Of a stretch of 53,092 nt of DNA, positions 8,461 to 16,788 are shown piece after piece; position 1 is the first letter of the stretch; the number at the start of each line of letters is the position of its first letter. The position numbers and the translations under genes are program-made. Location of the stretch: the NCBI GenBank assembly GCA_947467625.1, contig CANIJN010000007.1:1-53092 (forward strand). Reading direction: 5' to 3'. The notes beneath the pieces were generated by a model that was not told the DNA's origin, ran no database searches, and saw only the letters and a list, made by a program, of their open reading frames with translations. The stretch is from Opitutia bacterium. Its GTDB lineage: Bacteria > Verrucomicrobiota > Verrucomicrobiia > Opitutales > Opitutaceae.

Positions 8461-9132
8461 ATGCGCATTCTCGTCGTCGAAGATGATTCCAAAATCGCCT
8501 CCTTCGTCGTGCGTGGCCTCAAGCAATCCGGTTACGCAGCCGACCACGCGCCCGATGGCGAGACCGGCTTGGCCCTCGCCGATTCCACCGACTACGACGC
8601 CATGATCGTCGACGTGATGCTGCCCCAACTCGACGGTATTAGTCTCGTCAAACGCCTCCGCGCCGCCCGCCGCGTCACCCCCGTCCTCTTCCTCAGCGCC
8701 AAGAGTTCCGTCGATGATCGCATCCGCGGCCTCCAAGCTGGCGGCGACGATTACCTGACGAAGCCGTTCGCGTTCTCCGAGCTTCTGGCCCGCGTCCACG
8801 CCCTCATCCGCCGCGCTTCACAGTCGCCCGAAGCCACCCGCCTCGCCTGCGGTGACGTTACCCTCGACCTCGTCACGCGCGAAGTCACTCGCGCCGGCAA
8901 GGCCGTCGATTTGCAACCCCGCGAATTTACGCTCCTCGCCTTCCTACTCCGCCACGCCGGCCGCCCCGTGAGCAAGACGATGATTCTCGAACACGTGTGG
9001 GACTATAGCTTCGATCCACAAACCAACGTCGTCGACGTCGTCATCTCCCGTCTCCGCGCCAAGATCGACCCCGACCACACGCGCCTCGAAACCGTACGCG
9101 GTGTCGGCTACGTCCTCCGTCCCCATGTCTGA
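8461..9132 (+). CDS. OmpR/PhoB-family response regulator
   Basis: A 223-residue two-component transcription factor. The start at 8461 begins directly with the receiver domain (MRILVVEDDSKIASFVV). The phospho-acceptor is Asp51 (MIVDVMLPQLDG), with the acidic pocket E7/D8/D9, and the conserved lysine Lys101 (YLTKPFAF). The C-terminal winged helix (about residues 125-220) carries LQPREFTLLAFLLRHAGRPV and RLRAKIDPD, the DNA-recognition helix and wing typical of OmpR-like regulators. It overlaps the sensor kinase gene by 8 nt (ATGTCTGA), so the two are translationally coupled. The target genes are not known; the HtrA gene just upstream is an obvious candidate. Confidence 0.93.
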   Translation: MRILVVEDDSKIASFVVRGLKQSGYAADHAPDGETGLALADSTDYDAMIVDVMLPQLDGISLVKRLRAARRVTPVLFLSAKSSVDDRIRGLQAGGDDYLTKPFAFSELLARVHALIRRASQSPEATRLACGDVTLDLVTREVTRAGKAVDLQPREFTLLAFLLRHAGRPVSKTMILEHVWDYSFDPQTNVVDVVISRLRAKIDPDHTRLETVRGVGYVLRPHV

Positions 9133-10669
9133 GCTTCACCCATTGGCCGAGGGCACGAAGTCCGATCCCGATCGGCTCCCAGCCGTCAGCGGTCCGCACT
9201 CAACGTCAACGCCTCCGCGGGCGGCGCTCAGCCCTAACCGCTCCGCACTCAACTTTCTGCCCCGCCTGCGCGAGTCCCTCGCGCTGCGCCTCGCCGCACA
9301 ATACGCCCTCATCTTCGCGCTCAGCAGCGGAGTCCTCTTCGGCGTACTCTACTGGACACTCGCCGAATCGCTCGACGCCCGCGAGCTCGCCGGCCTCGAG
9401 CGCCAGGTGCGCTCCCTCGCTGATGCCTTCACGCGCGGCGCTCCCGTCGACGTAATCGCCCGCGTGAAAAACAACCCGTCACCCGAAATGAGTGCGTCGT
9501 TCGTACGCCTTATCACGCCTGACAGCTCCACCTTTTTCCAAAAACTCCCCGACGACTGGATCGAGACGCAGATCAAATCGATTCCCTTCGGACCCTTCAC
9601 CGTCAACCAAGAGGTCCGCACCGAACGCATCCCCCAATCCGCCCTCCGCGATTACTCCATCGCCACCTACCAATGGCCCACGGGCTGGCAGCTCCAAGTC
9701 GGCCGCATCCTCGATAGCCGCGCCGTGCTCCTCGCCCCGTTGAAACGCGCCTTCGCCCTCGTCGGCGCCGGCGCACTCGTCCTCTCCTTTGCCACCGGCA
9801 TCGTCCTCGCTTGGCGCGCCACTCGCCCGCTCCGCGCCGTCGCCGCCACCGCTCGCCGCATACTGGAAACCGGCGACCTTGCCGCTCGCGTCCCTTCGTC
9901 CGGCAGTCGCGGCGAGCTGGCCACCCTCGTTACGCAACTCAATACCCTCCTCGAGAAGAACGCCGTGCACGTGCGCGTCCTCCGCGAGACCCTCGACAAC
10001 CTCGCGCACGATCTCCGCACTCCGCTCACTCGCCTCCGCGGCACCGCCGAACTCGCCCTGCAGGACGCCGGCGATCCCGCCGAAGCCCGCGCCGCGCTGG
10101 CCGATTGCGTCAACGAATCCGACCGCGTCCTCCACCTGCTCGAAGTCCTCCTTGATATCTCCGCCGCCGAAGCCGGCGTGTTGAAACTCAACCGTGACCA
10201 CCTCGACATCCGCACCCTCGTCGAGCGTGCCGCCGACCTCTACCGCGAAGTCGCCGAGGAAAAAGACATCACCATCATCGTCGAGCAACCCTTCCCTGCC
10301 GAGTGCCAAGCCGACGCGATCCGCCTCGGCCAAGCGATCAATAACCTCGTCGACAACGCCCTCAAATACACGCCCGCCGGCGGGACCGTCACCCTCACCA
10401 CCATGATCGAACGGGGCCCGGGCGTCGCGCCCGCGAGTCCCCGCGACCACCTCATCATCACAGTCGCCGACACCGGACCCGGCGTGCCCGTCGCCGAGCG
10501 GGCCGCGATCTGGCGCCGCCTCTATCGGGGCGATAGCAGCCGCTCCCAACGCGGCCTCGGCCTCGGTCTCAGTCTCGTGAAAGCCATCGTCGAGTCCCAC
10601 GGCGGCACCGTGGCCATCACCGACGCCCCTCGCGCCGGCGCGCGTTTCACCCTGCGCCTCCCGGTTTAG
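9125..10669 (+). CDS. sensor histidine kinase with HAMP domain
   Basis: A 514-residue membrane kinase paired with the preceding regulator. Two membrane segments (about residues 55-80 and 205-230) flank a periplasmic sensor domain of about 120 residues. A HAMP region follows (ATRPLRAVAATARRI), then a HisKA helix with the phospho-acceptor His295 (DNLAHDLRTPLTRLRG). The ATP-binding domain shows the N box INNLVDNALKYTPAGG, the G1 box VADTGPGV and the G2 box RGLGLGLSLVKAIV, all intact. The chosen ATG at 9125 overlaps the regulator stop; an upstream in-frame start at 9101 would overlap it more. The signal sensed cannot be told from the sequence. Confidence 0.92.
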   Translation: MSELHPLAEGTKSDPDRLPAVSGPHSTSTPPRAALSPNRSALNFLPRLRESLALRLAAQYALIFALSSGVLFGVLYWTLAESLDARELAGLERQVRSLADAFTRGAPVDVIARVKNNPSPEMSASFVRLITPDSSTFFQKLPDDWIETQIKSIPFGPFTVNQEVRTERIPQSALRDYSIATYQWPTGWQLQVGRILDSRAVLLAPLKRAFALVGAGALVLSFATGIVLAWRATRPLRAVAATARRILETGDLAARVPSSGSRGELATLVTQLNTLLEKNAVHVRVLRETLDNLAHDLRTPLTRLRGTAELALQDAGDPAEARAALADCVNESDRVLHLLEVLLDISAAEAGVLKLNRDHLDIRTLVERAADLYREVAEEKDITIIVEQPFPAECQADAIRLGQAINNLVDNALKYTPAGGTVTLTTMIERGPGVAPASPRDHLIITVADTGPGVPVAERAAIWRRLYRGDSSRSQRGLGLGLSLVKAIVESHGGTVAITDAPRAGARFTLRLPV

Positions 10670-11020
10670 AAAGACCTCGCTCCACGTTGAGCCGGGTCGC
10701 TGCAGTGCCGGGCGGTCGCTTGCCGACGCGCCGCTGCGTTGCAGGAGCCTGCTTGCGGGCGATCGATAGCGCGACCGACCGCAGTCGCAACGTGCAGGCC
10801 GACCGAGGGCGGTCACGCTCCCACAAAATCGCCGGCAAGCAGGTTCCCACCACCAAGCCGGTTAAGCTTATCTTGAATGCAACCTGGACTGAGCTCGCGA
10901 ATGAGCTCGCGAGCGGAAACACGAGCGTGAGCGCCGCCGCGAGCACCTCGCGTGCGCCACGGCCAGCGCAGCTAAGGCGCGAGGTTGCGTACACCGCACC
11001 GGTTGCGATGCGACGGGGAT
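10670..11020. other. non-coding gap with REP-like pair
   Basis: About 350 nt between the sensor kinase and the convergent deacetylase gene. Its left two thirds hold the REP-like inverted pair; the right part has the direct repeat gagctcgcg (10892 and 10904). No convincing gene is seen, and no clean terminator for either convergent gene other than what the repeats may provide. Confidence 0.5.
10741..10851. repeat. REP-like inverted pair (REPIN-like)
   Basis: Two REP-like units face each other: gcaggagcctgcttgcgggc (10741-) and its inverted, slightly diverged partner gccggcaagcaggttcccac (10831-10850). An extra half-unit (gctcccac, 10817-) lies just before the right arm. About 65 nt separates the arms. 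The left unit is nearly the same as that at 3722. Paired REPs of this kind are called REPINs and are usually moved by a RAYT (TnpA-REP) transposase encoded elsewhere; none is in this window. Confidence 0.65.
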
Positions 11021-11905
11021 CTACTTGGGCAACCGAGTCGCGGGCGCGGGCGCCGAGGTGGGCGTGGCGGACTTGCGCCGCTCCATGATCTCGAGGGGAT
11101 TCGCGGGCAGGGATTTTTCGTCCACGTAGCGGGCGAGGTCGCGCATCGCGATCACGGTGAACCCTTCGGCGTGGAGCCACGCCATATACTCTTCGAAGCG
11201 CTCGCGCGGGGTGTTGACCCAAGGATGTTCGCCGTCGGGGACCCCGTGAAATTGCAGCACCGCGATGCGGCCGTCGCGCGCGAACGCGACGGCGCGTTGG
11301 AGATTTTCCAGCGACCACGTCGGGCGGGCGTCACCAGTCGTGGGAATGAGCAGCGGGTGATCGGCGCCGGGTTCATAGGCGACGCCACCACCGACGGCGT
11401 AGGGCACCTCGGGCTCCCCACCGCGACGGGCGAAACGGATACCCGCTTGTTGTAACACCGGGAGGGCGGCGAGATGAAACTTATTGCCGGGCCACGCGAA
11501 ACTCACGGGCGTCGGGATCCCCTGCTCGCGACAGCGCGCGGCGATCACCGCAAGCTGCTCCGCGAGCCGTGGCACGGTTTTCTCGGTGATGCCGAGGTGG
11601 TCGCGGGTGTGGTTGCCGATCTCGAAGCCGTCGCGGTGCAGTTCGGCGATCTGTCCCCACGTGAGATAATCTTTTTTGTTCGTGGGAAACGTGAAGCCCT
11701 CCGTGATGAAAAACGTGGCGCCGAAGCCGTAGCGTTTCAGCACGGGCCGGGCGACGGCGTAGTGCGAGGCGGAGGAGTCATCGAAGGTGAGGACGACGAG
11801 TTTGTCGGGCACCGCAGGTGCGGCCGACATGACCGAACGGAAAAACATGAACAGACTGATGGCGGCAACGAGCGTTGCGAGAGGGCGTCGGGCGGGGTGA
11901 AGCAT
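11021..11905 (-). CDS. polysaccharide deacetylase (NodB/CE4 fold)
   Basis: A 294-residue secreted or membrane-anchored carbohydrate esterase 4-type enzyme that removes N- or O-acetyl groups from a glycan such as peptidoglycan or an exopolysaccharide. The start at 11905 gives a signal or anchor segment (about residues 8-28). NodB motif 1 is LTFDDS (Asp42/Asp43) and motif 2 is IGNHTRDH (His99 and His103, metal ligands). Motif 3 is FAWPGN, in place of the commoner R-x-P-x-G. A conserved late segment reads VLQFHGV. An upstream in-frame start at 12226 would add about 107 residues without homology-like features and overlap the divergent gene, so it was not used. It is divergent from the DUF1080 gene. 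Confidence 0.85.
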   Translation of the reverse strand: MLHPARRPLATLVAAISLFMFFRSVMSAAPAVPDKLVVLTFDDSSASHYAVARPVLKRYGFGATFFITEGFTFPTNKKDYLTWGQIAELHRDGFEIGNHTRDHLGITEKTVPRLAEQLAVIAARCREQGIPTPVSFAWPGNKFHLAALPVLQQAGIRFARRGGEPEVPYAVGGGVAYEPGADHPLLIPTTGDARPTWSLENLQRAVAFARDGRIAVLQFHGVPDGEHPWVNTPRERFEEYMAWLHAEGFTVIAMRDLARYVDEKSLPANPLEIMERRKSATPTSAPAPATRLPK

Positions 11906-11996
11906 GGAGGGATGCTGGAAAGGCTGCGCGCAGGGAAACGGGCCGGGCCCCAAAGACAACGTTGAAGCCGACGAGCCGGTGCGCATCGTTGCGACC

Positions 11997-12668
11997 ATGA
12001 GCACTTCATTTCGTTTCCTAGCCGTGGCCTGCGTGGGCTTCGGCGCTGCGGTGAGCGCCTTCGCTGCCGAGGCGGCGGATGCCCATGCGGCGGAAAAATG
12101 GCGATCGTTGTTCGATGGCAAGACCCTGGCGGGTTGGATGCCCTCGGAATTCGAGTCTGGCGGTGCGGTGAAAGTGGAGAACCCGTTTCGCGGGGGGCCA
12201 GGGGCCATCGTGATCGCTGCGGGCACGACGTTGTCGGGGTTTACATGGACAAAGGGAGGCGAGCTGCCGCGCGAAAACTACGAGATCACGCTCGAGGCGA
12301 TGAAACTCACAGGGAACGATTTTTTCTGCGGCCTCACGTTTCCCGTCGGGAAATCGGCGTGCAGCCTAATCGTCGGCGGCTGGGGCGGGATGGTGATCGG
12401 GCTCTCGAACATCGACCACATCGACGCATCGGAGAACGAAACCACGCAGGGGCGGGAGTTCAAAGACGGACGTTGGTATCGTGTGCGCGTGCGCGTCTCC
12501 GGCGACAAGATCGAGGCCTGGATCGATGACGAAAACGTGATCGATGTCGAAATCAAGGGACGGGTCATTTCACTCCGGCCGGGAGACATCCAGCAATCGC
12601 TGCCGCTCGGCGTGGCGACCTACATGACGAGCGCGGCGGTGCGGGATATCCGGCTACGGCGCTTGTGA
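11997..12668 (+). CDS. secreted DUF1080 (3-keto-disaccharide hydrolase fold) protein
   Basis: A 223-residue exported protein with a signal peptide (residues about 1-24, ending AVSAFAAEA). The mature part opens with KWRSLFDGKTLAGWM, the hallmark start of the DUF1080 (3-keto-disaccharide hydrolase, concanavalin-like jelly-roll) family. Conserved later segments include ENYEITLEAMKLTGNDF and RVRVSGDKIEAWID. Family members are abundant in Planctomycetes and Verrucomicrobia, and some hydrolyse 3-keto sugars made by Gfo/Idh/MocA oxidoreductases. The two oxidoreductases earlier in this window would fit that role, but they are 5 kb away, so the link is inference. Confidence 0.85.
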   Translation: MSTSFRFLAVACVGFGAAVSAFAAEAADAHAAEKWRSLFDGKTLAGWMPSEFESGGAVKVENPFRGGPGAIVIAAGTTLSGFTWTKGGELPRENYEITLEAMKLTGNDFFCGLTFPVGKSACSLIVGGWGGMVIGLSNIDHIDASENETTQGREFKDGRWYRVRVRVSGDKIEAWIDDENVIDVEIKGRVISLRPGDIQQSLPLGVATYMTSAAVRDIRLRRL

Positions 12669-12759
12669 AGAGCGATCGGAAGAGGGGAGAATACCCGCCT
12701 ACTTTCCGTTTGCTGCGCTTGTAACGTTATTACTTCATTCGCGTCCTCTCTCCGTCCCC

Positions 12760-13452
12760 ATGCCGCCTGCTCGCCCACACCGCCGCTCACCTGCGTTTAC
12801 GCTCCTTGAGTTGCTCACAGTGATCGCGGTCGTGGCCTTGCTCGCGACGATCAGCCTCGGGGTCATCAGCAGCACGAAACAACGGGCGAATATCGCGCGG
12901 TCCAAAGCCGAACTCGCCCTGCTCGTCGAAGCTCTCGAAGGATTTAAGCGCCACTATGGTGACTACCCGCAGACTGGCCCATCGGCTCTGAATTCCCAAC
13001 GCGTTACCGGCACGATCGGGGCCGCCACCGCCCAAGCAGTGCTGTTCAATTCTCTCATGGGGGTTTACGGGCCGAGGGGCGCTAGCGGTGGTCGCCTCAA
13101 CGGGCCCCGGTTGGTGGATATTCAGAAATTCAAACTAGAGGTCGAACCGACAACCGCCCAGCTTACCAATTTCGGGGTTCCGAGTGGCTCACCCCCAGCC
13201 AAGAACCTGTTCAACAGCGCCTTTCTCGACCCCTGGGGTAATCGTTACCTTTATTTTTATCGCGCCGCCACCGTCCCCGGACGCCCCCCTGCGCCGTGGA
13301 GCGCGCCTTCCTTCATACTTTATTCGACCGGGCCTACCGGCGGGGACCTCAGCAAAAACAAACCCATTCCCAACGCGCTTGGCATTTTTTCGGGAACCAC
13401 CCAGACCACTGGCGATAACGCCGACAACATCTACGCCGACAAACTCCCATGA
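12760..13452 (+). CDS. type II secretion pseudopilin (GspG-like), first cassette gene
   Basis: A 230-residue protein with a class III (prepilin-type) N-terminus: a short basic leader, then A-FTLLELLTVIAVVALLATI, where F+1 and E+5 are the expected residues. The cleavage-site residue is Ala instead of the usual Gly. The helix is followed by a GspG-like region (FKRHYGDYPQTGPSALN) and a conserved FLDPWGNRYLYFY segment, which in GspG binds calcium and packs against the helix. It is exported through the inner membrane and processed by a prepilin peptidase, absent from this window. It overlaps the next gene by 4 nt (ATGA). This is the first gene of a seven-gene operon. Confidence 0.85.
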   Translation: MPPARPHRRSPAFTLLELLTVIAVVALLATISLGVISSTKQRANIARSKAELALLVEALEGFKRHYGDYPQTGPSALNSQRVTGTIGAATAQAVLFNSLMGVYGPRGASGGRLNGPRLVDIQKFKLEVEPTTAQLTNFGVPSGSPPAKNLFNSAFLDPWGNRYLYFYRAATVPGRPPAPWSAPSFILYSTGPTGGDLSKNKPIPNALGIFSGTTQTTGDNADNIYADKLP

Positions 13453-14177
13453 GCCTCCTTCGCCGCAGTTCTCAGCCGTTCCGCGCCACGCTTGGCTTCA
13501 CCTTGATCGAACTCCTCGCCGTGATCGCGGTCCTTGGCATTCTGGCGTCCATTCTGATCCCGACCATCGGTGGCGCGCGCGTGGCGGCGAACAAAGCGAA
13601 AACACGCACGCAATTCAGCCAGTGGGCCACGGCCTTCGAGGCCTTCAAGCAGGAATACGGCAACTATCCGCAGTTCGCCACCAACGGTCCCCAGAAACTC
13701 GTCAACCCTCCCGGCACCGCGACCCAGACCACGGGTAACCATCTCTTTCATGATTTACTCGCCGGCACCCGGCGCGACGGTTCGGCGCTCACCGGGGCCT
13801 TGACCGGAAACCCTTTGCCCGCGATCGCCCAAAATCCCCGCCGCATCCGTTTCGTCAGCTTCACCGATGCCGACTTCGTACTCGCCGCCGACGTTACCGC
13901 TGGTCGCAACACCAATGCGCAGCTCAATTATGTCCGTGACGCATTTAACAATACGTCCATCGCGGTCATCACCGACAGCAATCTGGACGGTGTGATCAAC
14001 GCGCGGGACACGGCCGGTGGTTATCCCGGCGTCGTAGTTTCCGGTGGCACCGCGACCATCCGGCCAACGACCGTGGTAACAACGGCCCAGACCGGCGGTA
14101 TCCACGCCGGCGTGATTTTTTACTGCGCCCCTCCCGGGGCCGTGACGGAAAATGACCTGATCATGAGTTGGAAATGA
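13449..14177 (+). CDS. pseudopilin, second cassette gene
   Basis: A 242-residue pseudopilin. The leader ends in G-FTLIELLAVIAVLGILAS, a canonical prepilin peptidase site with Gly before Phe and Glu at +5. The globular part has FEAFKQEYGNYPQFATNGP, similar to the GspG-like region of the preceding protein, so the two probably come from a duplication. The gene starts inside the previous stop (ATGA) and ends with ATGA overlapping the third gene. The function of these cassettes is not established; type II-like secretion, pilus assembly or surface attachment are the usual suggestions. Confidence 0.82.
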   Translation: MSLLRRSSQPFRATLGFTLIELLAVIAVLGILASILIPTIGGARVAANKAKTRTQFSQWATAFEAFKQEYGNYPQFATNGPQKLVNPPGTATQTTGNHLFHDLLAGTRRDGSALTGALTGNPLPAIAQNPRRIRFVSFTDADFVLAADVTAGRNTNAQLNYVRDAFNNTSIAVITDSNLDGVINARDTAGGYPGVVVSGGTATIRPTTVVTTAQTGGIHAGVIFYCAPPGAVTENDLIMSWK

Positions 14178-14896
14178 AGCCGACTCCGCCTGTGCTCGCC
14201 CCTCGCCCCTCAAGTCGCCGCCTCGGACCGCCGCTCTGTACGCGCCGTCGCGGCTTCACCCTGATCGAAGTCATGGCCGTAGTCGGCCTCATCGTGATTC
14301 TCGTGGGGGGCTCCAGTTTTGCGCTGCGAGATAACGCCGGCAGTTCTCTGACGAGCGCGCAGAATACGCTCGCCGCTCTCGTCGGCCAAGCCCGAGCCCA
14401 AGCGGCCGTCAATCAAACTGAGGCCCGACTCCTGATTTACGCCGTGCGGGCGCCGGCCGGTGATGTCGAAAAATATCTGCGCCTCCTCCAAGTCTTCGTC
14501 GCCAGCCCGCAAGGCTCCACCACGTGGGTTCCCGTCGGTAGCCCCGTGTATCTGCCCCGCGGAGTGTTTCTCGTGCCAACGCCCACGACCGGACTCCTCG
14601 CTTCGGGTGTCGTTTGGCCGACCAATCCCGCGCCCATTTCGACTCTCGGCACGGCGGCAAATCCAAACCAGCCGGTTGGCACCGCCTTCAACGGTGCTGG
14701 CACGGTTTTTTTCCTCCAATTCAATCCGGATGGATCGCTCAGCCCCGCCGCCAATCCGTATATCAAACTTGCGCTCACGACCGGTGGATTCGCGGCAAAC
14801 AATCTTCCGGCCTTCAACAACGCCAATGCCGTGCGCGGCCTACTCATCCGCCCCAGCGGCGCCGTCTCCTTCGTCAACGACGCAAGTGGTTTTTGA
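14174..14896 (+). CDS. pseudopilin, GspH-like (Verru_Chthon cassette protein D type)
   Basis: A 240-residue pseudopilin with leader RRRGFTLIEVMAVVGLIVIL, Gly-Phe cleavage site and Glu+5. The short hydrophobic helix is followed by SSLTSAQNTLAALVGQARAQA, the start of a GspH-like fold, and a mostly beta-rich remainder. The start at 14174 overlaps the previous stop in ATGA form; a TTG at 14168 is also in frame. I assign it to the Verru_Chthon cassette D-type family from its position and length; a profile search would be needed to confirm this. Confidence 0.78.
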   Translation: MKPTPPVLAPRPSSRRLGPPLCTRRRGFTLIEVMAVVGLIVILVGGSSFALRDNAGSSLTSAQNTLAALVGQARAQAAVNQTEARLLIYAVRAPAGDVEKYLRLLQVFVASPQGSTTWVPVGSPVYLPRGVFLVPTPTTGLLASGVVWPTNPAPISTLGTAANPNQPVGTAFNGAGTVFFLQFNPDGSLSPAANPYIKLALTTGGFAANNLPAFNNANAVRGLLIRPSGAVSFVNDASGF

Positions 14897-15663
14897 TGAT
14901 GAATACCGCACATCCCCATCGTAGGGCCAGCGCTCGCCGCCGTGCCGCCCCGCTGAATCTCGCCATTGGTCAGGGCTCGTGCTCTGGAATCTCGGCGCTC
15001 AACGCGCCACTGCCGCACCGCGTCACCCGCGCCTTCAGCCTCATCGAGGTCGTCGCTGCCGTCGGTATTTTTTCCATCGGGATGGTCGCGGTGATCGGCC
15101 TGTTTGCTCCAGTAGCCAAGTCGGTCGGAAACCTCGCTGATGCCGAGGCGGCCACCAACGTCGCCGCGCTGCTCGCCGCCCGGCTCCAGGGTCAGCCGAT
15201 TTCTTTTGTTGGCACCCTGATGAAAGTCTCCAACGGCCCCAACCGCCACCAACTCACGGATACGGACAATAACCCCAACTCGCCAACCGCTGATCCACGG
15301 GCCGATTTGCAACTGCTGTTCGCGAGTCGCGACGGTTCGAAGATTGCGGGCTATGACAATCCCGCAGTCTGGGGTGCGACGGATACCGAAAAGTTTTTCG
15401 AGATTGCCCTGATTCGCAACGAAACGCTCTCGCCCGCGACTCCGGCCGCCGATCCCTCCTCACCCGATTTGCCCGTCAACCCGGACGACACGGCGGCCTT
15501 CATCGCTTACACCGCCCGCATTCGTTGGCCGGCGTTTGTCCCCGACGCGACGCCCACCAACCCCAAGCGCGCGTTGCCCGCCGGCTTCAATCCGAGCGGA
15601 GCGGTGCGCTACGACAACAGCCAGAAGCAGGTGTTCTTTTTCTCCGGCGTAGTCACCCGTTGA
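14896..15663 (+). CDS. pseudopilin, GspI/PilV-like (Verru_Chthon cassette protein B type)
   Basis: A 255-residue protein with an unusually long leader (about 45 residues) before the class III site A-FSLIEVVAAVGIFSIGMVA. The cleavage residue is Ala instead of Gly, and serine replaces the usual threonine at +2. Glu+5 is kept. The extended charged leader resembles GspI/PilV-type minor pilins. The start overlaps the previous stop by one base (TGATG); a second ATG follows at 14899. The rest is soluble and Asn/Pro-rich. Position suggests the B-type cassette protein. Confidence 0.75.
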   Translation: MMNTAHPHRRASARRRAAPLNLAIGQGSCSGISALNAPLPHRVTRAFSLIEVVAAVGIFSIGMVAVIGLFAPVAKSVGNLADAEAATNVAALLAARLQGQPISFVGTLMKVSNGPNRHQLTDTDNNPNSPTADPRADLQLLFASRDGSKIAGYDNPAVWGATDTEKFFEIALIRNETLSPATPAADPSSPDLPVNPDDTAAFIAYTARIRWPAFVPDATPTNPKRALPAGFNPSGAVRYDNSQKQVFFFSGVVTR

Positions 15664-15667
15664 TCTG

Positions 15668-16783
15668 ATGCGCACTGTCTCTCAGCTCTGGTCCTCGCCC
15701 AAGCTCCGTCGGAGCGGCGGAGGATTCACGCTCATGGAGCTCATGGTCGCGGCCGTGATCACCGCTGTCATCGTCGGGTTCATCGTCGCGATTGTGAGTA
15801 AAGTATCCGGCTTTTGGACACGCACCTCCGGCAAACTCTCGGCCGGAGCTCAGGCCCGCCACGTCCTTGACCAACTCACCCTCGATCTGTCCTCCGCGGC
15901 CTACCGCGACGATGGCAACGTCTGGATGGCGGTCGATGTCCTCAACAATTCCAACGGCGGTGCCACCAATCTTTGGCAAATCGCCGCAGCGAACGCCAAA
16001 CCGGTCGGTGGCGTTTCGCTCGCGATGAATGCGTCCACCCTCGCCACCGCGCGGTTCGGCACCGCTGGCGTTTGGCTCCGTTGCTTCACGACGAAACGCG
16101 GCAGTAATGCGACCACCGACGCGACTACACTCTCCGCGCCCGTCGCGGTCGGCTACCAAATCATCCGTCGGCTTAGCTCTCCGACGGCCATCGGCACCGG
16201 AGCGACCAAGACCGCCTATCTCTTCCATCGTTCCGAAGCCCGTCCCGCGACTGCGAACGGTCGCCCGGGGGTGCTCGAATCGGGCTACAACCTTACCTCG
16301 GCCGCCTACACCACGAGCACCGCCACCACGAACAATGGTGCCACCACGGGAGATCCGCGCTCCATCCAAGTTCCGGGCTCACGCACCAATTTCGCGTCGG
16401 TGATCGCTGACAACGTCGTTGATTTCGGGGTGCGCTGTTATGTGCGCGACGCTGCCCAGCCGACCGGGCTGCGGCTCGTGTTTCCGGCGACCAATGAAAA
16501 CGGCACCGCCAGCAACGTCGCCACGGCACGGCTCCGTGCGCAGCTCCCGCCGGGTACGCCCGCGACTTCGGCGAACTACAACTTCGTCTTCCCCGACGTC
16601 GTCGATGTCATGGTCCGCGTGCTCACCGACGAAGGCGCGCGGCTCATCAGCACCTTTGAGCAGCCCAACTCGCCGCTGACACTTCCTGCCGGTATGAATG
16701 CCCAGACGTATTGGTGGCAACTCGCCACGGCCAATTCGGAGGTTTTCACCCGCCGTATCGTGCTTAACGCGAAACCACTCTAA
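15668..16783 (+). CDS. pseudopilin, GspJ/PilW-like (Verru_Chthon cassette protein C type)
   Basis: A 371-residue pseudopilin with the site GG-FTLMELMVAAVITAVIVGF (Phe+1, Glu+5) after an 18-residue basic leader, followed by FWTRTSGKLSAGAQARHVLD, a helix typical of GspJ-like minor pseudopilins, and a long beta-rich C-terminal domain. It is the largest of the pilin-type proteins here. It starts 4 nt after the previous stop and lies 5 nt before the next gene, consistent with one transcript. Confidence 0.78.
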   Translation: MRTVSQLWSSPKLRRSGGGFTLMELMVAAVITAVIVGFIVAIVSKVSGFWTRTSGKLSAGAQARHVLDQLTLDLSSAAYRDDGNVWMAVDVLNNSNGGATNLWQIAAANAKPVGGVSLAMNASTLATARFGTAGVWLRCFTTKRGSNATTDATTLSAPVAVGYQIIRRLSSPTAIGTGATKTAYLFHRSEARPATANGRPGVLESGYNLTSAAYTTSTATTNNGATTGDPRSIQVPGSRTNFASVIADNVVDFGVRCYVRDAAQPTGLRLVFPATNENGTASNVATARLRAQLPPGTPATSANYNFVFPDVVDVMVRVLTDEGARLISTFEQPNSPLTLPAGMNAQTYWWQLATANSEVFTRRIVLNAKPL

Positions 16784-16788
16784 CCGTC

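Noticed and set aside
10647-11318. A 223-codon minus-strand frame near the REP-like pair
   Set aside because: Overlaps the deacetylase in another frame and is Arg-rich; it also runs through the repeat.
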